Assembly: GCA_019456185.1 (NCBI GenBank)
Contig: VRUH01000001.1
Location: 54,542 to 118,541 of the forward strand
DNA: 64,000 bases
Reading direction: 5' to 3'
Source: Candidatus Glassbacteria bacterium
GTDB taxonomy: Bacteria; Gemmatimonadota; Glassbacteria; GWA2-58-10
Shown: positions 44,755-54,668 of the stretch, piece by piece
How the letters are laid out: each line of letters begins with the position of its first letter
Numbering within the stretch: position 1 is the stretch's first letter
Notes under the pieces: model-generated
Database searches by the model: none
Seen by the model: the letters and a program-made list of their open reading frames with translations, nothing else
What the model was told of the DNA's origin: nothing
Translations under genes and position numbers: made by a program

Positions 44755-45387
44755 TTAAGTTGATGGCGCTTCGCTGTAAGCCGGGTCGTTTCCCCAGTCG
44801 TCCGGCAGCCGCTGCAGGATATACTCGCCGATCACGCCGGCGGCCCGGATACTGTCGGCGAACCAGGCTGCGTCCTGCCTGCCGGCAAAGGGCTCGATCA
44901 GGACCCGGTACCACCTGCCGCTGGCCAGAGCCGCCTGCTGGATCAGCACCTTACGCTCGATTTTTTCGGCCAGGGCTGCGGCCATTTGCTCGGCGTCAGC
45001 CCGCAGGCGGTAGCTGGAAACCTGGAGCGCGTAAACTCCGCCGCCGCTGGCCGCGGCGGCCGCGGGAGCATCCGCGAACAAAGGATCCGCGCCCCCGGGC
45101 GCGCGCAGGTCCAGCAGGATGTCCAGCGCGCCGGGGGAAGTCGGTGGCGGCGGGCCTGCCGCCAGACGTTCAAGCTGGCTGTTGAGCGAATCGAGCCGTT
45201 GTTCCAGCAGAGCAGTCTGTCTGCCCAGTTCCGCGGCTTGGTGTCTGAGGGCGGCGGCTTCGAACTGCAGGTATATGCTCAGCCCCGCCAGCACAGGCAG
45301 CAGCGCCAGTGCGGCGAGAGGAATGATGACCGGTATTTTGCGGACCAGCGGCTCCAGCCGCTTCCGGGTGTAGACGATCAGGTGCAA
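44755..45387 (-). CDS. Membrane-anchored SPOR-domain protein
   Basis: The 210-residue protein has one N-terminal membrane helix (about 18-40), a coiled coil (about 43-75), a Pro/Ala/Gly-rich linker and a C-terminal SPOR domain (about 115-200; [20 protein letters not shown] and [15 protein letters not shown]). SPOR domains bind denuded peptidoglycan glycans at division sites, so a role in septal cell-wall work is likely. Topology is single pass with the SPOR domain outside. First of three minus-strand genes. Confidence 0.85.
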   Translation of the reverse strand: MHLIVYTRKRLEPLVRKIPVIIPLAALALLPVLAGLSIYLQFEAAALRHQAAELGRQTALLEQRLDSLNSQLERLAAGPPPPTSPGALDILLDLRAPGGADPLFADAPAAAAASGGGVYALQVSSYRLRADAEQMAAALAEKIERKVLIQQAALASGRWYRVLIEPFAGRQDAAWFADSIRAAGVIGEYILQRLPDDWGNDPAYSEAPST

Positions 45388-45499
45388 GACCGGCTCCAGG
45401 TATGCTGCGGCGGGGAATGGGTTCGGGCGGCGCCGCCGGCCCCGTAATCAGTCTACTCAAGCATGGTTTCCGGCGCAAGAGCTTTGCCTTGGACGGGCG

Positions 45500-47545
45500 A
45501 TGAACGAGTTCAGACTCAAATCGGCTTTCGAGCCGGCCGGCGACCAGCCCGCCGCAATCAGCGAACTCCACGCCGGGCTCCTCGACGGCCGCAAATACCA
45601 GACCCTGCTTGGAGTCACCGGCTCAGGCAAAACATTCACCATGGCCCACGTCATCGCCCGCTACAACCGGCCGACACTCGTGATCTCCCACAACAAGACC
45701 CTGGCCGCCCAGCTCTACGGCGAGTTCAAGGGCTTCTTCCCCGACAACGCTGTCGAATTTTTCATCAGCTACTACGACTACTATCAGCCCGAGGCCTACC
45801 TGCCCACCACCGATACCTATATCGAAAAGGACAGCTCGGTCAACGAGGACATCGACCGCATGCGCCTCTCGGCCACCAGCGCGCTGCTCTCGCGCAGCGA
45901 CGTGATTATCGTGGCCAGCGTCTCGGCGATCTACGGCCTCGGTTCCCCCGAGGACTACAAGGCCATGCTCTGTCAGCTGACTACCGGCCAGCAGGTCGAG
46001 CGCGACGAGGTCCTGGGCCGGCTGGTCGACATCCACTACGAGCGCAACGACCTCGATTTCCAGCGCGGGCGCTTCCGGGTCCGCGGAGATGTGATCGAGG
46101 TCTTTCCGGCCTACGAGGAAACCGCGATACGCATCGAGCTCTTCGGCGACGAGGTCGACCGCATCAGCCGCATCGATCCCCTGCGCGGCGAGGTCATCGC
46201 CAGCATGGACTCGGCCGCCATTTTCCCGGCCAAGCACTTCGTCGTCACCCGGCCCAAGCTCGAGACGGCGGTCCGCAACATCCGCGAAGAACTCAAAGAG
46301 CACCTGGCCGAGTTAAGGTCGCAGCAGAAACTGCTGGAGGCCCAGCGCCTGGAGAGCAGGACCAACTACGACATCGAGATGATGCTTGAAATCGGCTTCT
46401 GCAGCGGCATCGAAAATTATTCCCGTCATCTCGGCGGCAGGGGACCGGGGCAGCGTCCCTATTGCCTGTTCGACTTCTTCCCCGACGACTACCTGCTGAT
46501 CATCGACGAGTCCCACGTCACGATCCCCCAGGTGGGCGGGATGTTCAAGGGCGATTTCTCCCGCAAGAGCACCCTCGTCGAGCACGGCTTCCGCCTGCCC
46601 AGCGCCCTCGACAACCGGCCCCTCAAGTTCCACGAATTCGAGGAACTGGTAAACATGGCCGTGTTCATCTCCGCCACTCCGGCCGACTACGAACTCGAAA
46701 AAAGCGGCGGCGAGGTCGTCGAGCTGATCATCCGGCCCACGGGGCTGATCGATCCCGAGGTGGTGCTCAGGCCGGTCAAGGGCCAGGTCGACGACCTGCT
46801 GGAGGAAATCCGCCGGGTCACCGACCGCGGCGAGCGCGTGCTGGTCACCACTCTCACGAAAAAGATGGCCGAGGACCTGGCCGAATACCTGTCCCGGATG
46901 GGCGTGCGGGTGCGCTACATGCACTCCGAGATCGAAGTCATCGAGCGGATCGAGATCCTGCGTGATCTGCGCCTCGCCGAATTCGACGTCCTGGTGGGGA
47001 TCAACCTGCTCCGCGAGGGCCTCGACCTGCCGGAGGTCTCGCTGGTGGCCATCCTCGACGCGGACAAGGAGGGTTTCCTGCGCTCCGAGCGCTCGCTGAT
47101 CCAGACCATGGGCCGCGCCGCCCGCAACGTCCAGGGGCGGGTGGTGATGTACGCCGACACGGTCACCGGCTCCATGCAGAGGGCCATTGACGAAACCGAC
47201 CGCCGCCGCCGGCTGCAGACCGCCTACAACGAGGCCCATGGCATCGAGCCGCAGACCATCCGCAAGAGCACCGAGCAGGTGCTGCTCGCTACTTCCGTGG
47301 CCGACAAGCGCCTCGGCGAGCTGCCCGGCGTGCGCATCGCCGCCGACAGCAGGCCCAGCACGTATTCGGCAGAAATCGATACGGAGGAACTGATTAAGAT
47401 ATTAGAGCAGGAAATGGCTGAATCGGCAAAAAACCTCGATTTCGAGCGCGCCGCCCGCCTGCGCGACGAACTCTTCGAGTGCAGGGCCCGCCTCAGCGGG
47501 AAGAAAAGCGGCAGGAAAAAACACAAGGCCCACTGGAGTTCCTGA
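45500..47545 (+). CDS. uvrB: Excinuclease ABC subunit B
   Basis: Damage-verifying helicase subunit of nucleotide excision repair. The 681-residue protein has Walker [10 protein letters not shown], the DNA-clamping beta-hairpin [12 protein letters not shown], the DESH box (IIDESH), helicase motifs V-VI ([25 protein letters not shown]) and a C-terminal UVR domain that binds UvrC ([16 protein letters not shown]). Full length and intact. Downstream lies the inverted-repeat element. Confidence 0.98.
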   Translation: MNEFRLKSAFEPAGDQPAAISELHAGLLDGRKYQTLLGVTGSGKTFTMAHVIARYNRPTLVISHNKTLAAQLYGEFKGFFPDNAVEFFISYYDYYQPEAYLPTTDTYIEKDSSVNEDIDRMRLSATSALLSRSDVIIVASVSAIYGLGSPEDYKAMLCQLTTGQQVERDEVLGRLVDIHYERNDLDFQRGRFRVRGDVIEVFPAYEETAIRIELFGDEVDRISRIDPLRGEVIASMDSAAIFPAKHFVVTRPKLETAVRNIREELKEHLAELRSQQKLLEAQRLESRTNYDIEMMLEIGFCSGIENYSRHLGGRGPGQRPYCLFDFFPDDYLLIIDESHVTIPQVGGMFKGDFSRKSTLVEHGFRLPSALDNRPLKFHEFEELVNMAVFISATPADYELEKSGGEVVELIIRPTGLIDPEVVLRPVKGQVDDLLEEIRRVTDRGERVLVTTLTKKMAEDLAEYLSRMGVRVRYMHSEIEVIERIEILRDLRLAEFDVLVGINLLREGLDLPEVSLVAILDADKEGFLRSERSLIQTMGRAARNVQGRVVMYADTVTGSMQRAIDETDRRRRLQTAYNEAHGIEPQTIRKSTEQVLLATSVADKRLGELPGVRIAADSRPSTYSAEIDTEELIKILEQEMAESAKNLDFERAARLRDELFECRARLSGKKSGRKKHKAHWSS

Positions 47546-47621
47546 TCAATCTCGCTGCGGGAATACTACTTGCCCGGACGAACACAAGACTCGCCCCGGA
47601 TAAAAAGTAAAAAGCTGATAT

Positions 47622-48204
47622 CTTCTTTTCCAGTCGATGAAAAGAAGCAAAAATCTTTGCCGCGCCGAACTCGCAGTGCCCTCGGAAGATGTCCGACCGG
47701 AGTGTAATCGCGGCAATTCAGGCGCTACCTGTGGTGATGGCCTGCGCTCGCCCTGTCCCGGTGATCCGGGGCAGACCTCGCGAAGTACGCCGACCCTTTC
47801 AGGTACTTTGACATGGGATAGGATTACGGCAAAATTAACCGCTGCGGAGTAGTTGGCTCGGACATGCGGCGCAGCGGAAGCGGCCTTCGGCCGCTTGGGG
47901 GTTGGTCTCTTGAAATGGTTGCAGCAGTATGCTTTTGGAGGGTGGCAGGGCAAACAACCGGGCTGCATGTTTGAGCTTAGGATCATTGGCAGCGGAATTA
48001 TTACCGCGCTTACCATTAGGGAAATAGGACCATCAAGGATTAGGTGCGCCTTCAATTGGCCCGGCGTATTTTGGCGGGACAATTCAGGCCCTGCTGACCG
48101 GTAGCGTTTTCAAGGCCACGAAAACAAACAGTCAGTATGGACTTCACAAGTTAGAGCGAGTTCGGCCCGGTGAAGGCTTTTGCTTCTTTTGGCCACAAAA
48201 GAAG
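47622..48204. mobile_element. MITE-like element with inverted terminal repeats, non-coding
   Basis: Both ends share an inverted repeat. The left end from 47640 and the reverse complement of 48156-48190 match at 30 of 35 positions (both begin AAAAGAAGCAAAA and end GCCGAACTCGC). Outside each, a second small palindrome repeats the design: CTTCTTTT ... AAAAGAAG at 47622-47647 and 48183-48204. The 0.58 kb between has no good coding frame, includes a hairpin AGCGGCC / GGCCGCT near 47877-47895, and reads less GC- and codon-biased than neighbours. It looks like a non-autonomous or decayed mobile element or a dispersed genomic repeat. No target duplication was identified. Confidence 0.55.
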
Positions 48205-48258
48205 AGATAGAGAGAATCATTCTTCTTTCAAGATGCTTCGCCTTGTAGGCGGGGTAAT

Positions 48259-49290
48259 TCACTCGTCCTCCAGCAGTCGCACGAAATAAAATCCCAGCTC
48301 GTTCGCCAGCACTCCTGATAGATCGCCCGTGTCCAGCTCGCTCAATTGGGAAGCCAGCTCGGGGCGCAGCACGTTTTTGCGCACGCTGAATTTTTCCGCG
48401 TGGCTGAAGTCGCCGTCCGGGTTGCCCTCCAGCTCTTGGGCCAGCCCGGCCATGCTCGCGCCGCCGGCGGCCCGGTCGCGGGCCTGCTCCAGCGCCCGGC
48501 GGGCTTTCCGCCGGTCGGAGTCGGTCACCGGCGCGGCAAACTCGATCATCCGCAGGGTCAGGCTCAGGTCCTTCTTCTGCACCGTGCGGATAATGTGGTA
48601 GCCGAAAAGCGTCCGCACCGGCTCGCTGATCTCGCCAGGCTCCTGGGCGAACGCCACGGTCTCGTACTCCCTGACCAGCGAGTTGCGCTTGGACCAGCCG
48701 ATATCCCCGCCCTCCTGGGTCGAGCCGGGATCGCCGGAATGCTCGCGGGCCAGTTCGTAGAAACTGCCGCCCTGCTGAAGCTGGCGGTAGATCTCCCAGG
48801 CCTGCTTTTCGGCCGCGTGGAACTCGGCCTCCAGCGCCGCACCCTCTTTCTTGCGGTCCACCACGCAGAGGATGTGGCTGGTGCGCACCTGCAGGTACAT
48901 GGTCTTCAGCCGGCAGGCGATATAACAGGCGCGGGGAGTGTGGATCACATCGCTCAGCGTCGAGTCGGCGAGCGCCAGCACCGCCTCGTCGAACTCCGGC
49001 GGCATCCAGCCCTCGGTGATCGTGATCAGGCCGCTGTCGGCGGCGCTTGCCCGGGTGCTGTACTCGGCCGCCATCGCGGCCAGGTCGGCTCCGCCCTCGA
49101 TCATCTCGAGCACCTTGCGGGCCTGCGAACAGGCTTTGTCAACCGCTTCCTGCTGCGGGACCGGCTTGACCATCAACTGCTCGATCTGCACGTTGGCCAG
49201 GTTCGGGTTTTCTTCCCCGCCCCCGCAGGCGGCGCCCAGCAGGCCCGTGACTGCGAGTGGGGCGAATGCTTTAATCCAGGCTGTTTTCAT
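48259..49290 (-). CDS. Parvulin-type peptidyl-prolyl isomerase lipoprotein (SurA/PrsA-like)
   Basis: Extracytoplasmic foldase of 343 residues. Signal peptide with lipobox-like GAAC (Cys about 22). A central rotamase domain is clear (about 133-240: VRTSHILCVVD, FYELAREHSGDPGSTQEGG, DIGWSKRNSL, GEISEPVRTLFGYHIIR). Flanking segments (about 60-125 and 250-335) resemble degenerate rotamase copies. Likely helps fold outer-membrane or secreted proteins. It lies upstream of the inverted-repeat element and 44 bases after the ClpP-like gene on the same strand. Confidence 0.9.
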   Translation of the reverse strand: MKTAWIKAFAPLAVTGLLGAACGGGEENPNLANVQIEQLMVKPVPQQEAVDKACSQARKVLEMIEGGADLAAMAAEYSTRASAADSGLITITEGWMPPEFDEAVLALADSTLSDVIHTPRACYIACRLKTMYLQVRTSHILCVVDRKKEGAALEAEFHAAEKQAWEIYRQLQQGGSFYELAREHSGDPGSTQEGGDIGWSKRNSLVREYETVAFAQEPGEISEPVRTLFGYHIIRTVQKKDLSLTLRMIEFAAPVTDSDRRKARRALEQARDRAAGGASMAGLAQELEGNPDGDFSHAEKFSVRKNVLRPELASQLSELDTGDLSGVLANELGFYFVRLLEDE

Positions 49291-49334
49291 CGGGTAATGT
49301 CATCGTGTTGAATGGGAACCGTCTCCGGATCAGG

Positions 49335-49946
49335 TCAGTTGTCCGTCTCGGTTTTGCCGGTGGGCCGCGAGTGCCGCTGGATCACCCGGTCGGCGATCCC
49401 GTACTTGAGCGCCTCGTCAGCCGTCAGATAGAAATCCCGGTCCGTGTCCTTTGCCACCGTTTCGACTCTCTTGCCGGTATGCCTGGCCAGCAGGCTGTTG
49501 ATCAGCTCGCGCTGACGCTCGATCTCCCTGGCCTTGATCAGGATGTCCGTGCTGGGTCCCTCGGCGCGTCCGTAGACCTGGTGCAGCAGGACCTTGGAGT
49601 TAGGCAGCAGCATCCGTTTCTCTTCCGCTCCGGCGGCCAGCAGTACGGCCGCGCTTGCTCCGGCGATACCGGTGCAGATCGTGGAAATGTCCGGCTTGAT
49701 GAAACTCATCGTATCGTAGATCGCCAGGCTCGAGGTAATACTGCCGCCGGGAGAGTTGATGTACAGGTGGATGTCCTTCTCCTGGTCCTCGGCCTCGAGA
49801 AACAGCAGTTGGGCCACCACCAGGTTGGCTATGTTGTCGTCGATATAACTGGCCAGCAGTATGATCCTGTCCTGCAGGAGGCGGGAGAAGATGTCGAACG
49901 CCCGCTCGCCCTGGGGAGTTTTCTCGTATACCTGCGGAATGATCAT
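49335..49946 (-). CDS. ClpP-family protein with displaced or lost catalytic serine
   Basis: ClpP protease fold, 203 residues, with the family hallmarks [19 protein letters not shown] (catalytic His122) and [15 protein letters not shown] (catalytic Asp171). The serine segment, normally GQAASMGA, reads GIAGASAAV: Ala97 occupies the catalytic position and the serine is one residue later. This resembles inactive ClpR paralogues of cyanobacteria and chloroplasts, which assemble with active ClpP. The gene is not next to clpX or tig as main clpP genes usually are, so a second, canonical clpP probably exists elsewhere. The ATG at 49946 is preferred to TTG at 49967. Confidence 0.88.
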   Translation of the reverse strand: MIIPQVYEKTPQGERAFDIFSRLLQDRIILLASYIDDNIANLVVAQLLFLEAEDQEKDIHLYINSPGGSITSSLAIYDTMSFIKPDISTICTGIAGASAAVLLAAGAEEKRMLLPNSKVLLHQVYGRAEGPSTDILIKAREIERQRELINSLLARHTGKRVETVAKDTDRDFYLTADEALKYGIADRVIQRHSRPTGKTETDN

Positions 49947-50124
49947 TCCTGGCCCTGCCTCCGTCAAATCAGTTAACCGGAATCCGGAACACCGCCGGTT
50001 CGTTTCCGCGCGGCCATTCGTCCCGCAGCTCTCGCCGCTGTCTGACGGCTAAGAATGTAATCAATGAACTCTTTGCCAGTCAATGCCTTTCTTGCTGCCG
50101 GGTAAGGTTCTGCCGCTTAAGGGG

Positions 50125-50153
50125 TTTACTTAAAGATTCGTTGTTCCTATATT
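50125..50153 (+). promoter_or_regulatory. Candidate sigma-70 promoter of bioBA
   Basis: TTTACT (50125-50130), 17-base spacer, TATATT (50148-50153), giving a leader of about 55 bases before bioB. No BirA-type operator was recognised. Confidence 0.6.
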
Positions 50154-50215
50154 GGTCGCGCATCAGGTAAGGGGCCGTGGAGTGCGGGGAAGGTATTGTG
50201 ACCGGGGAGGAATGG

Positions 50216-51217
50216 ATGAACAGCGACAGCGGGCGGAGTTCCCGCCTGATGGAACTAGAGGCTGTTTACGCTAGCGATGGACGGCTGGGGCGGGACGAGG
50301 CGCTGGCCGTGCTGGGCGACAGCGACATTCCGCTGTCCGGACTGCTGGCCCTGGCCGACCGGGTCCGCCGCGACCACCGCGGCGACCGGATCAGGCTCTG
50401 CTCGATTATCAATGCGCGCAGCGGGGTCTGCGGCGAGGACTGTACGTTCTGCGCCCAGAGCGCCCGCTGGTCCACCGGCGTGGAGACCTATCCGCTGATG
50501 GACCCGGAGAAACTGGCGCAGGCCGCCCGCAGGGCGGGGGAGGCCGGAGCCGGCGAGTTCAGTATCGTCACCAGCGGAGCCGGGGTAAAAACAGAAAAGG
50601 AACTTGCCGGGCTTGAGAGCGCGGTGAAAAAGATCTCCGCGGACGGCGCGGTGCAGAGCTGCGCCAGCCTGGGCAGGATCGAGAAGCGGGACCTGCAGCG
50701 TCTGGTCGACGCCGGCCTGCAGTGCTTCCACCACAACCTCGAAACCAGCCGCGAATTTTTCCCCGAAATCTGCTCCACCCATTCTTACGACGAACGGCTG
50801 GAGATGGTGCGCGGGGCCAAGAAACTGGGCCTGAGGGTCTGCTCGGGCGGCATTTTCGGCCTTGGGGAAAGCGACAGCGACCGGGTAGCCCTGGCTCTCG
50901 AACTGCGGGAACTGGGCGTGGACAGTATTCCGCTCAATTTCCTGCACCCGATAGCCGGGACCCCGCTGGAAAACGCCGATAACCTGACTCCCGAAACCTG
51001 TCTGCGGATAATCGCCGCGTTCCGGCTGCTGCTGCCCGAGAGGGATATCGTAGTCTGCGGAGGCCGGGTGCACAATCTCGGCGAGCTTCATCCGCTGGTG
51101 TTCTGGGCCGGGGCCAACGGCATCCTGACCGGCGATTACCTGACCACCACCGGCCGCAGCACGGCCGATGACCTCACCATGCTGAAAACGCTGGGACTGA
51201 AACCACATGAAGACTAG
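50216..51217 (+). CDS. bioB: Biotin synthase
   Basis: Radical SAM enzyme inserting sulfur into dethiobiotin, the last step of biotin synthesis. The 333-residue protein has the radical SAM motif CGEDCTFC, followed by YPLMDPEKLAQAARRA, the CSGGIFGLGES segment and NFLHPIAGTPLE. The ATG at 50216 follows GGGGAGGAA; an upstream GTG at 50177 is less likely. It overlaps bioA by 11 bases, so the two are coupled. bioD and bioF are not in view. Confidence 0.96.
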   Translation: MNSDSGRSSRLMELEAVYASDGRLGRDEALAVLGDSDIPLSGLLALADRVRRDHRGDRIRLCSIINARSGVCGEDCTFCAQSARWSTGVETYPLMDPEKLAQAARRAGEAGAGEFSIVTSGAGVKTEKELAGLESAVKKISADGAVQSCASLGRIEKRDLQRLVDAGLQCFHHNLETSREFFPEICSTHSYDERLEMVRGAKKLGLRVCSGGIFGLGESDSDRVALALELRELGVDSIPLNFLHPIAGTPLENADNLTPETCLRIIAAFRLLLPERDIVVCGGRVHNLGELHPLVFWAGANGILTGDYLTTTGRSTADDLTMLKTLGLKPHED

Positions 51218-52583
51218 CTCGCCCGGCCTCGCGGAACTCGATTACCGTCATGTCTGGCACCCGTTTACCCCGATGTTGCTCTGGGAGGAGGAAGGTGCGC
51301 CGGTGATCGAGCGGGGCGAGGGCTCCTGGCTGATCGACACGGAAGGACGGCGCTATCTCGACGGGACCAGCTCCCTGTGGGTGATCCTGCACGGTCACGG
51401 CCATCCGCACATCACCGCGGCGCTCAAACGCCAGGCCGACCGCTTGTGCCACAGCACGATGCTGGGTCTGACCAATGAGCCGGCCTCCCGGCTGGCCGCG
51501 AAACTGGTCGAGATAGCGCCAGATGGCCTGGAGCGGGTCTTCTACTCGGACAACGGCAGCACGGCGATGGAAGTGGCGATCAAGATGGCCTACCAGTACC
51601 GAAGGCTCAGCCCCGATCCGGCCGAGCGGCAGCGCACCGGCTTTATCTCGTTCCGCAACGCCTACCACGGCGATACGATCGGTTCGGTGTCCACCGGCGG
51701 GATCGACCTGTTCCACGGCACGTTCCGCGACCTCCTGTTCCCGGTGGAAAGCTCCGAGTATCCTTATCACTACCGTAGCGGCGGCGGATTGGACCGCGAG
51801 CAGTACCGCGACAAATGCCTAGCCGGGCTGGAAGAAGTGATCGGGCGCAACCGGGAGCGGGCCGGGACGGTGGTGATCGAGCCGCTGGTACAGGGCGCGG
51901 GCGGGATGGTTACCGCCGAGGTGGGGTTCCTGGCCGGCGTCCGCGATTTGTGCGACCGCTACGGGATGCTGCTGGTGGCCGATGAAGTAGCCACGGGTTT
52001 CGGCCGCACGGGCAGGATGTTCGCCTGCGGGCACGAGTCTGTCCGCCCGGATTTCCTCTGCCTGGCCAAGGGTATCACGGGCGGCTACCTTCCCCTGGCC
52101 GCCACCCTTACCACCGGGCATATCTACGAGCGGTTCCTGGGAACGCGCGAAAACCCGGTGACGTTCTACCACGGCCACTCCTACACCGGCAACCCGCTTG
52201 CCGCCGCGGCCGCGCTGGCCAGTCTCGAAGTTTTCGAGAAAGAGAATGTTCTTGAAAATCTGCCTTCCACAATCGAATTTCTGGCACGGGCCTTGAAAGA
52301 GCAAGTAGAGCCGCTGGCCGCGGCAGGTGAGGTGCGGCGCCGGGGAATGATGGTCGGGATCGAGCTGGTGGCGGATCGCGAAAGCAGGGCTGCGTTCGCG
52401 CCCGGACTGAGATTCCCCAAGCGGGTGATCCTGGAAGCCCGTCGCCGGGGCGTGATAATCCGCCCGCTGGGCGACGTGATCGTATTGATGCCGCATTTGT
52501 CTTTCAGCGAACAGGAGCTGGCGATGCTTGTCGAGGTGACCGCCGGATCGATTGAAAAGGTGTGGCGGGAGGTGAACGGTTGA
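51207..52583 (+). CDS. bioA: Adenosylmethionine-8-amino-7-oxononanoate aminotransferase
   Basis: PLP enzyme making 7,8-diaminopelargonate with S-adenosylmethionine as amino donor. The 458-residue protein has HPFTPM near the start, DNGSTAMEVAIKMAYQY, YHGDTIGSVS, the cofactor Asp in VADEVATGFGRTG and the PLP-lysine in CLAKGITGGYLPLA. Length matches the family. It overlaps bioB at its start and the next gene at its stop. Confidence 0.96.
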   Translation: MKTSSPGLAELDYRHVWHPFTPMLLWEEEGAPVIERGEGSWLIDTEGRRYLDGTSSLWVILHGHGHPHITAALKRQADRLCHSTMLGLTNEPASRLAAKLVEIAPDGLERVFYSDNGSTAMEVAIKMAYQYRRLSPDPAERQRTGFISFRNAYHGDTIGSVSTGGIDLFHGTFRDLLFPVESSEYPYHYRSGGGLDREQYRDKCLAGLEEVIGRNRERAGTVVIEPLVQGAGGMVTAEVGFLAGVRDLCDRYGMLLVADEVATGFGRTGRMFACGHESVRPDFLCLAKGITGGYLPLAATLTTGHIYERFLGTRENPVTFYHGHSYTGNPLAAAAALASLEVFEKENVLENLPSTIEFLARALKEQVEPLAAAGEVRRRGMMVGIELVADRESRAAFAPGLRFPKRVILEARRRGVIIRPLGDVIVLMPHLSFSEQELAMLVEVTAGSIEKVWREVNG

Positions 52584-54010
52584 ACCGGCTGATCGTTTTT
52601 TGTCTCCTCATGCTGCCAGCGGCGGTTTCGTTCTCCTGCGCCTCGCACCAGGCGGAGGACCAGTCGCGCAGGGCGGCCCCTGCCCCCGATTCGACCGCGT
52701 CAGCGGATTCGGCTGGCCCGGCGAGTGAGGAACCGGTCCCGGCAATCGACTCCGCAGTTGACGCTGCCGCCGACGGATTGCCGCCTGATTCGGTAACTGC
52801 GCCGGTGATTATCGACACCGCGGCGGCCGGCGCCGATTCACTCCCGGCGGACACAACCGTTATCGCGGCGGACAGTCTGGCGGCCGAGGATTCTCTCGCT
52901 CCCCGGCCAACCGCCCGCATCCGTCCGCCGCCGGCGGAGGACAGCGCGGCAGCCGACACCGCCCTTCCGCCTCCGAATCCCCGCGCCCTGCGCTACAACG
53001 CCATCTACATCAGCAGCGGAGCAATCGCCAATGGCGAATTGATGGCGAAATATATCGAGAAGGCGAAGCGGTACAAGCTCGGCGGTTTCGTGATGGACAT
53101 GAAGGACGACCGGGGCTACCTGTCCTGGCGCAGCGAGCATCCGGTGGCCCGGAAGATCGGTTCGGGCACCGGCCGCCTCAGCGACCCGAACGAGCTGGTA
53201 AAGCTCCTCCACGACAACGGTCTGCTGGCCTGCGCGAGGGTGGTTGCATTCAAGGATCCTCTGCTGTCGCAATACGTCGAAAACGGTGCCTATCCGTACG
53301 CCGTGCTGGACAGCTCGACCGGGTTTCCCTGGGAGCAGGATAACGGGGAAACCTGGGCCAACATGATGGACGAGAGCATCCACGAGTATCTGATCGGTAT
53401 TATCGCCGAACTGGTGGCTTTCGGTTTCGACCAGATCCAGCTCGACTATCTCCGCTTTCCCTCCGACGGGCCCACGGAGCGCTGTTTTTACCCTGTCGCG
53501 ATTGATTCGCTGAACAAGGCCGAGGTGATAGGGCTGTTCCTCTCCAGGGTCAGGCAGGTGACTGATACTGCTGATGTTTCGCTGGCGGCCGACGTGTTCG
53601 GCTGGGTGCCCTGGCTGAAAAGAGATAAGAGCTACTGGATCGGCCAGGACTACGACGTGATCGCGAGCTGGGCGGATGTAATCTGCCCGATGCTGTATTC
53701 CTCGCACTTCCCGGAAGAATTCAAGGAGGAATTCGGACCGCTGCGGGCCTACTGGATAATCCGCGAGGGAACGGCCAGGAGTGTTTCGCGCAGCGGTCGC
53801 CGCAATACCGGGGTCCAGCCGTATATTCAGAGTTTCAATTACCGTTCGCCATATTACGGTCCGGACTACGTGCTGCAGCAAATGCAGGCCGCCATTGAGG
53901 GCGGTGGGGTCGGCTGGATCGCGTGGAATGCAAGAAGCGATTACTCAATGTTGTGGAAAGCACTGGAGAAATTTGAGACGCTTTCGCAGTGTAAGCTGGG
54001 AAATGAGTAA
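52580..54010 (+). CDS. Putative glycoside hydrolase lipoprotein (DUF4015 family)
   Basis: Exported 476-residue protein. A signal peptide (MNRLIVFCLLMLPAAVSFSC) ends in a Cys that may be lipidated. Residues about 25-140 form a low-complexity Ala/Asp/Ser/Pro linker. The rest matches the TIM-barrel DUF4015 putative glycosyl hydrolase family: NAIYISSGAIAN, GFVMDMKDDRGYLSW, GFDQIQLDYLRFPSDG, DVFGWVPW, DVICPMLYSSHF and QPYIQSFNY. The TTG at 52580 overlaps the bioA stop and follows GGGAGGTGAA. Substrate unknown; a peptidoglycan or polysaccharide target is a guess. No link to biotin is known. Confidence 0.83.
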   Translation: MNRLIVFCLLMLPAAVSFSCASHQAEDQSRRAAPAPDSTASADSAGPASEEPVPAIDSAVDAAADGLPPDSVTAPVIIDTAAAGADSLPADTTVIAADSLAAEDSLAPRPTARIRPPPAEDSAAADTALPPPNPRALRYNAIYISSGAIANGELMAKYIEKAKRYKLGGFVMDMKDDRGYLSWRSEHPVARKIGSGTGRLSDPNELVKLLHDNGLLACARVVAFKDPLLSQYVENGAYPYAVLDSSTGFPWEQDNGETWANMMDESIHEYLIGIIAELVAFGFDQIQLDYLRFPSDGPTERCFYPVAIDSLNKAEVIGLFLSRVRQVTDTADVSLAADVFGWVPWLKRDKSYWIGQDYDVIASWADVICPMLYSSHFPEEFKEEFGPLRAYWIIREGTARSVSRSGRRNTGVQPYIQSFNYRSPYYGPDYVLQQMQAAIEGGGVGWIAWNARSDYSMLWKALEKFETLSQCKLGNE

Positions 54011-54250
54011 AATTTTCCTCTTGGGTAGGAAAAAAATACCTGTTATTGACGCGCTTGTTCTTGATAATTAAGATCAAGGCATTTAGATTGAAATGCTTGC
54101 CGCCCCCCTGCCTTGAATTCGCGCAGGCGAGAGATGGCTGAAAACGGTAAATCCAGTAGCAGTTGAACGAAAGTTTAAGGCTTGAGGGAGTCCTGGCACA
54201 GTGCCTTCGTACCCGGCGGCGCTGCAAACAGGCTCTGAAGGGGGAACTGT

Positions 54251-54628
54251 ATATCTCTGAAGTTACTTGTCGTTGACGATTCGGCTACGATGCGCAGGAT
54301 AATAATCAATACGCTGAAACGGAACAGACAAGAGGAAATCGTTGAGGCCGAGGATGGTGCGGACGCCTACGCGAAACTCGAAACCGAGAGCGGAATCGAC
54401 TTTATCATCACCGACTGGAACATGCCGAACATGAGCGGCCTGGAATTTGTTAATAAGGTCAGGGGCGGCGATTTCAAGAAAATACCGATCCTGATAGTAA
54501 CCGCCAGGAGTATCAAGAAAGATATAATTGAAGCGATAAAAGCCGGCGTGAACAGTTACATCGTCAAGCCGTTCACCCGGGTGACGCAACAGGAAAAAAC
54601 GGACAAAATCCTGGAGAGTCTGAGCTGA
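54251..54628 (+). CDS. CheY-like single-domain response regulator (rare start codon)
   Basis: Phosphoacceptor receiver domain without output domain, 125 residues. The acidic pair is in LLVVDDSATMRRI, the acceptor Asp in FIITDWNMPNMSG, and the conserved Lys in YIVKPF. CheY-type signature TDWNMPNMSGL suggests motor switching in chemotaxis. The first ATG (54290) would remove the DD pair. In-frame sequence reaches back to a stop at 54236; after AGGGGGAA the candidates are ATA at 54251 (six-base spacing, giving the typical N-terminus MSLKLLVVDD) or CTG at 54257. First gene of the signalling region; 54011-54250 shows no gene. Confidence 0.88.
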   Translation: MSLKLLVVDDSATMRRIIINTLKRNRQEEIVEAEDGADAYAKLETESGIDFIITDWNMPNMSGLEFVNKVRGGDFKKIPILIVTARSIKKDIIEAIKAGVNSYIVKPFTRVTQQEKTDKILESLS

Positions 54629-54668
54629 GCAATACGGAGCCGGTTTCATTAACTAGCGGTTGAAAGTT

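Noticed and set aside
47546-48104. Open frames on both strands after uvrB
   Set aside because: They span the inverted-repeat element, have atypical composition and no recognisable protein.
54013-54037. AT-rich hairpin after the glycoside hydrolase gene as a terminator
   Set aside because: TTTTCCT / AGGAAAA can pair but is followed by A residues on the plus strand, so it is not a good terminator for that gene.
54060-54250. Cyclic di-GMP riboswitch ahead of the CheY-like gene
   Set aside because: The sequence lacks the conserved GEMM core; only weak hairpins are present.
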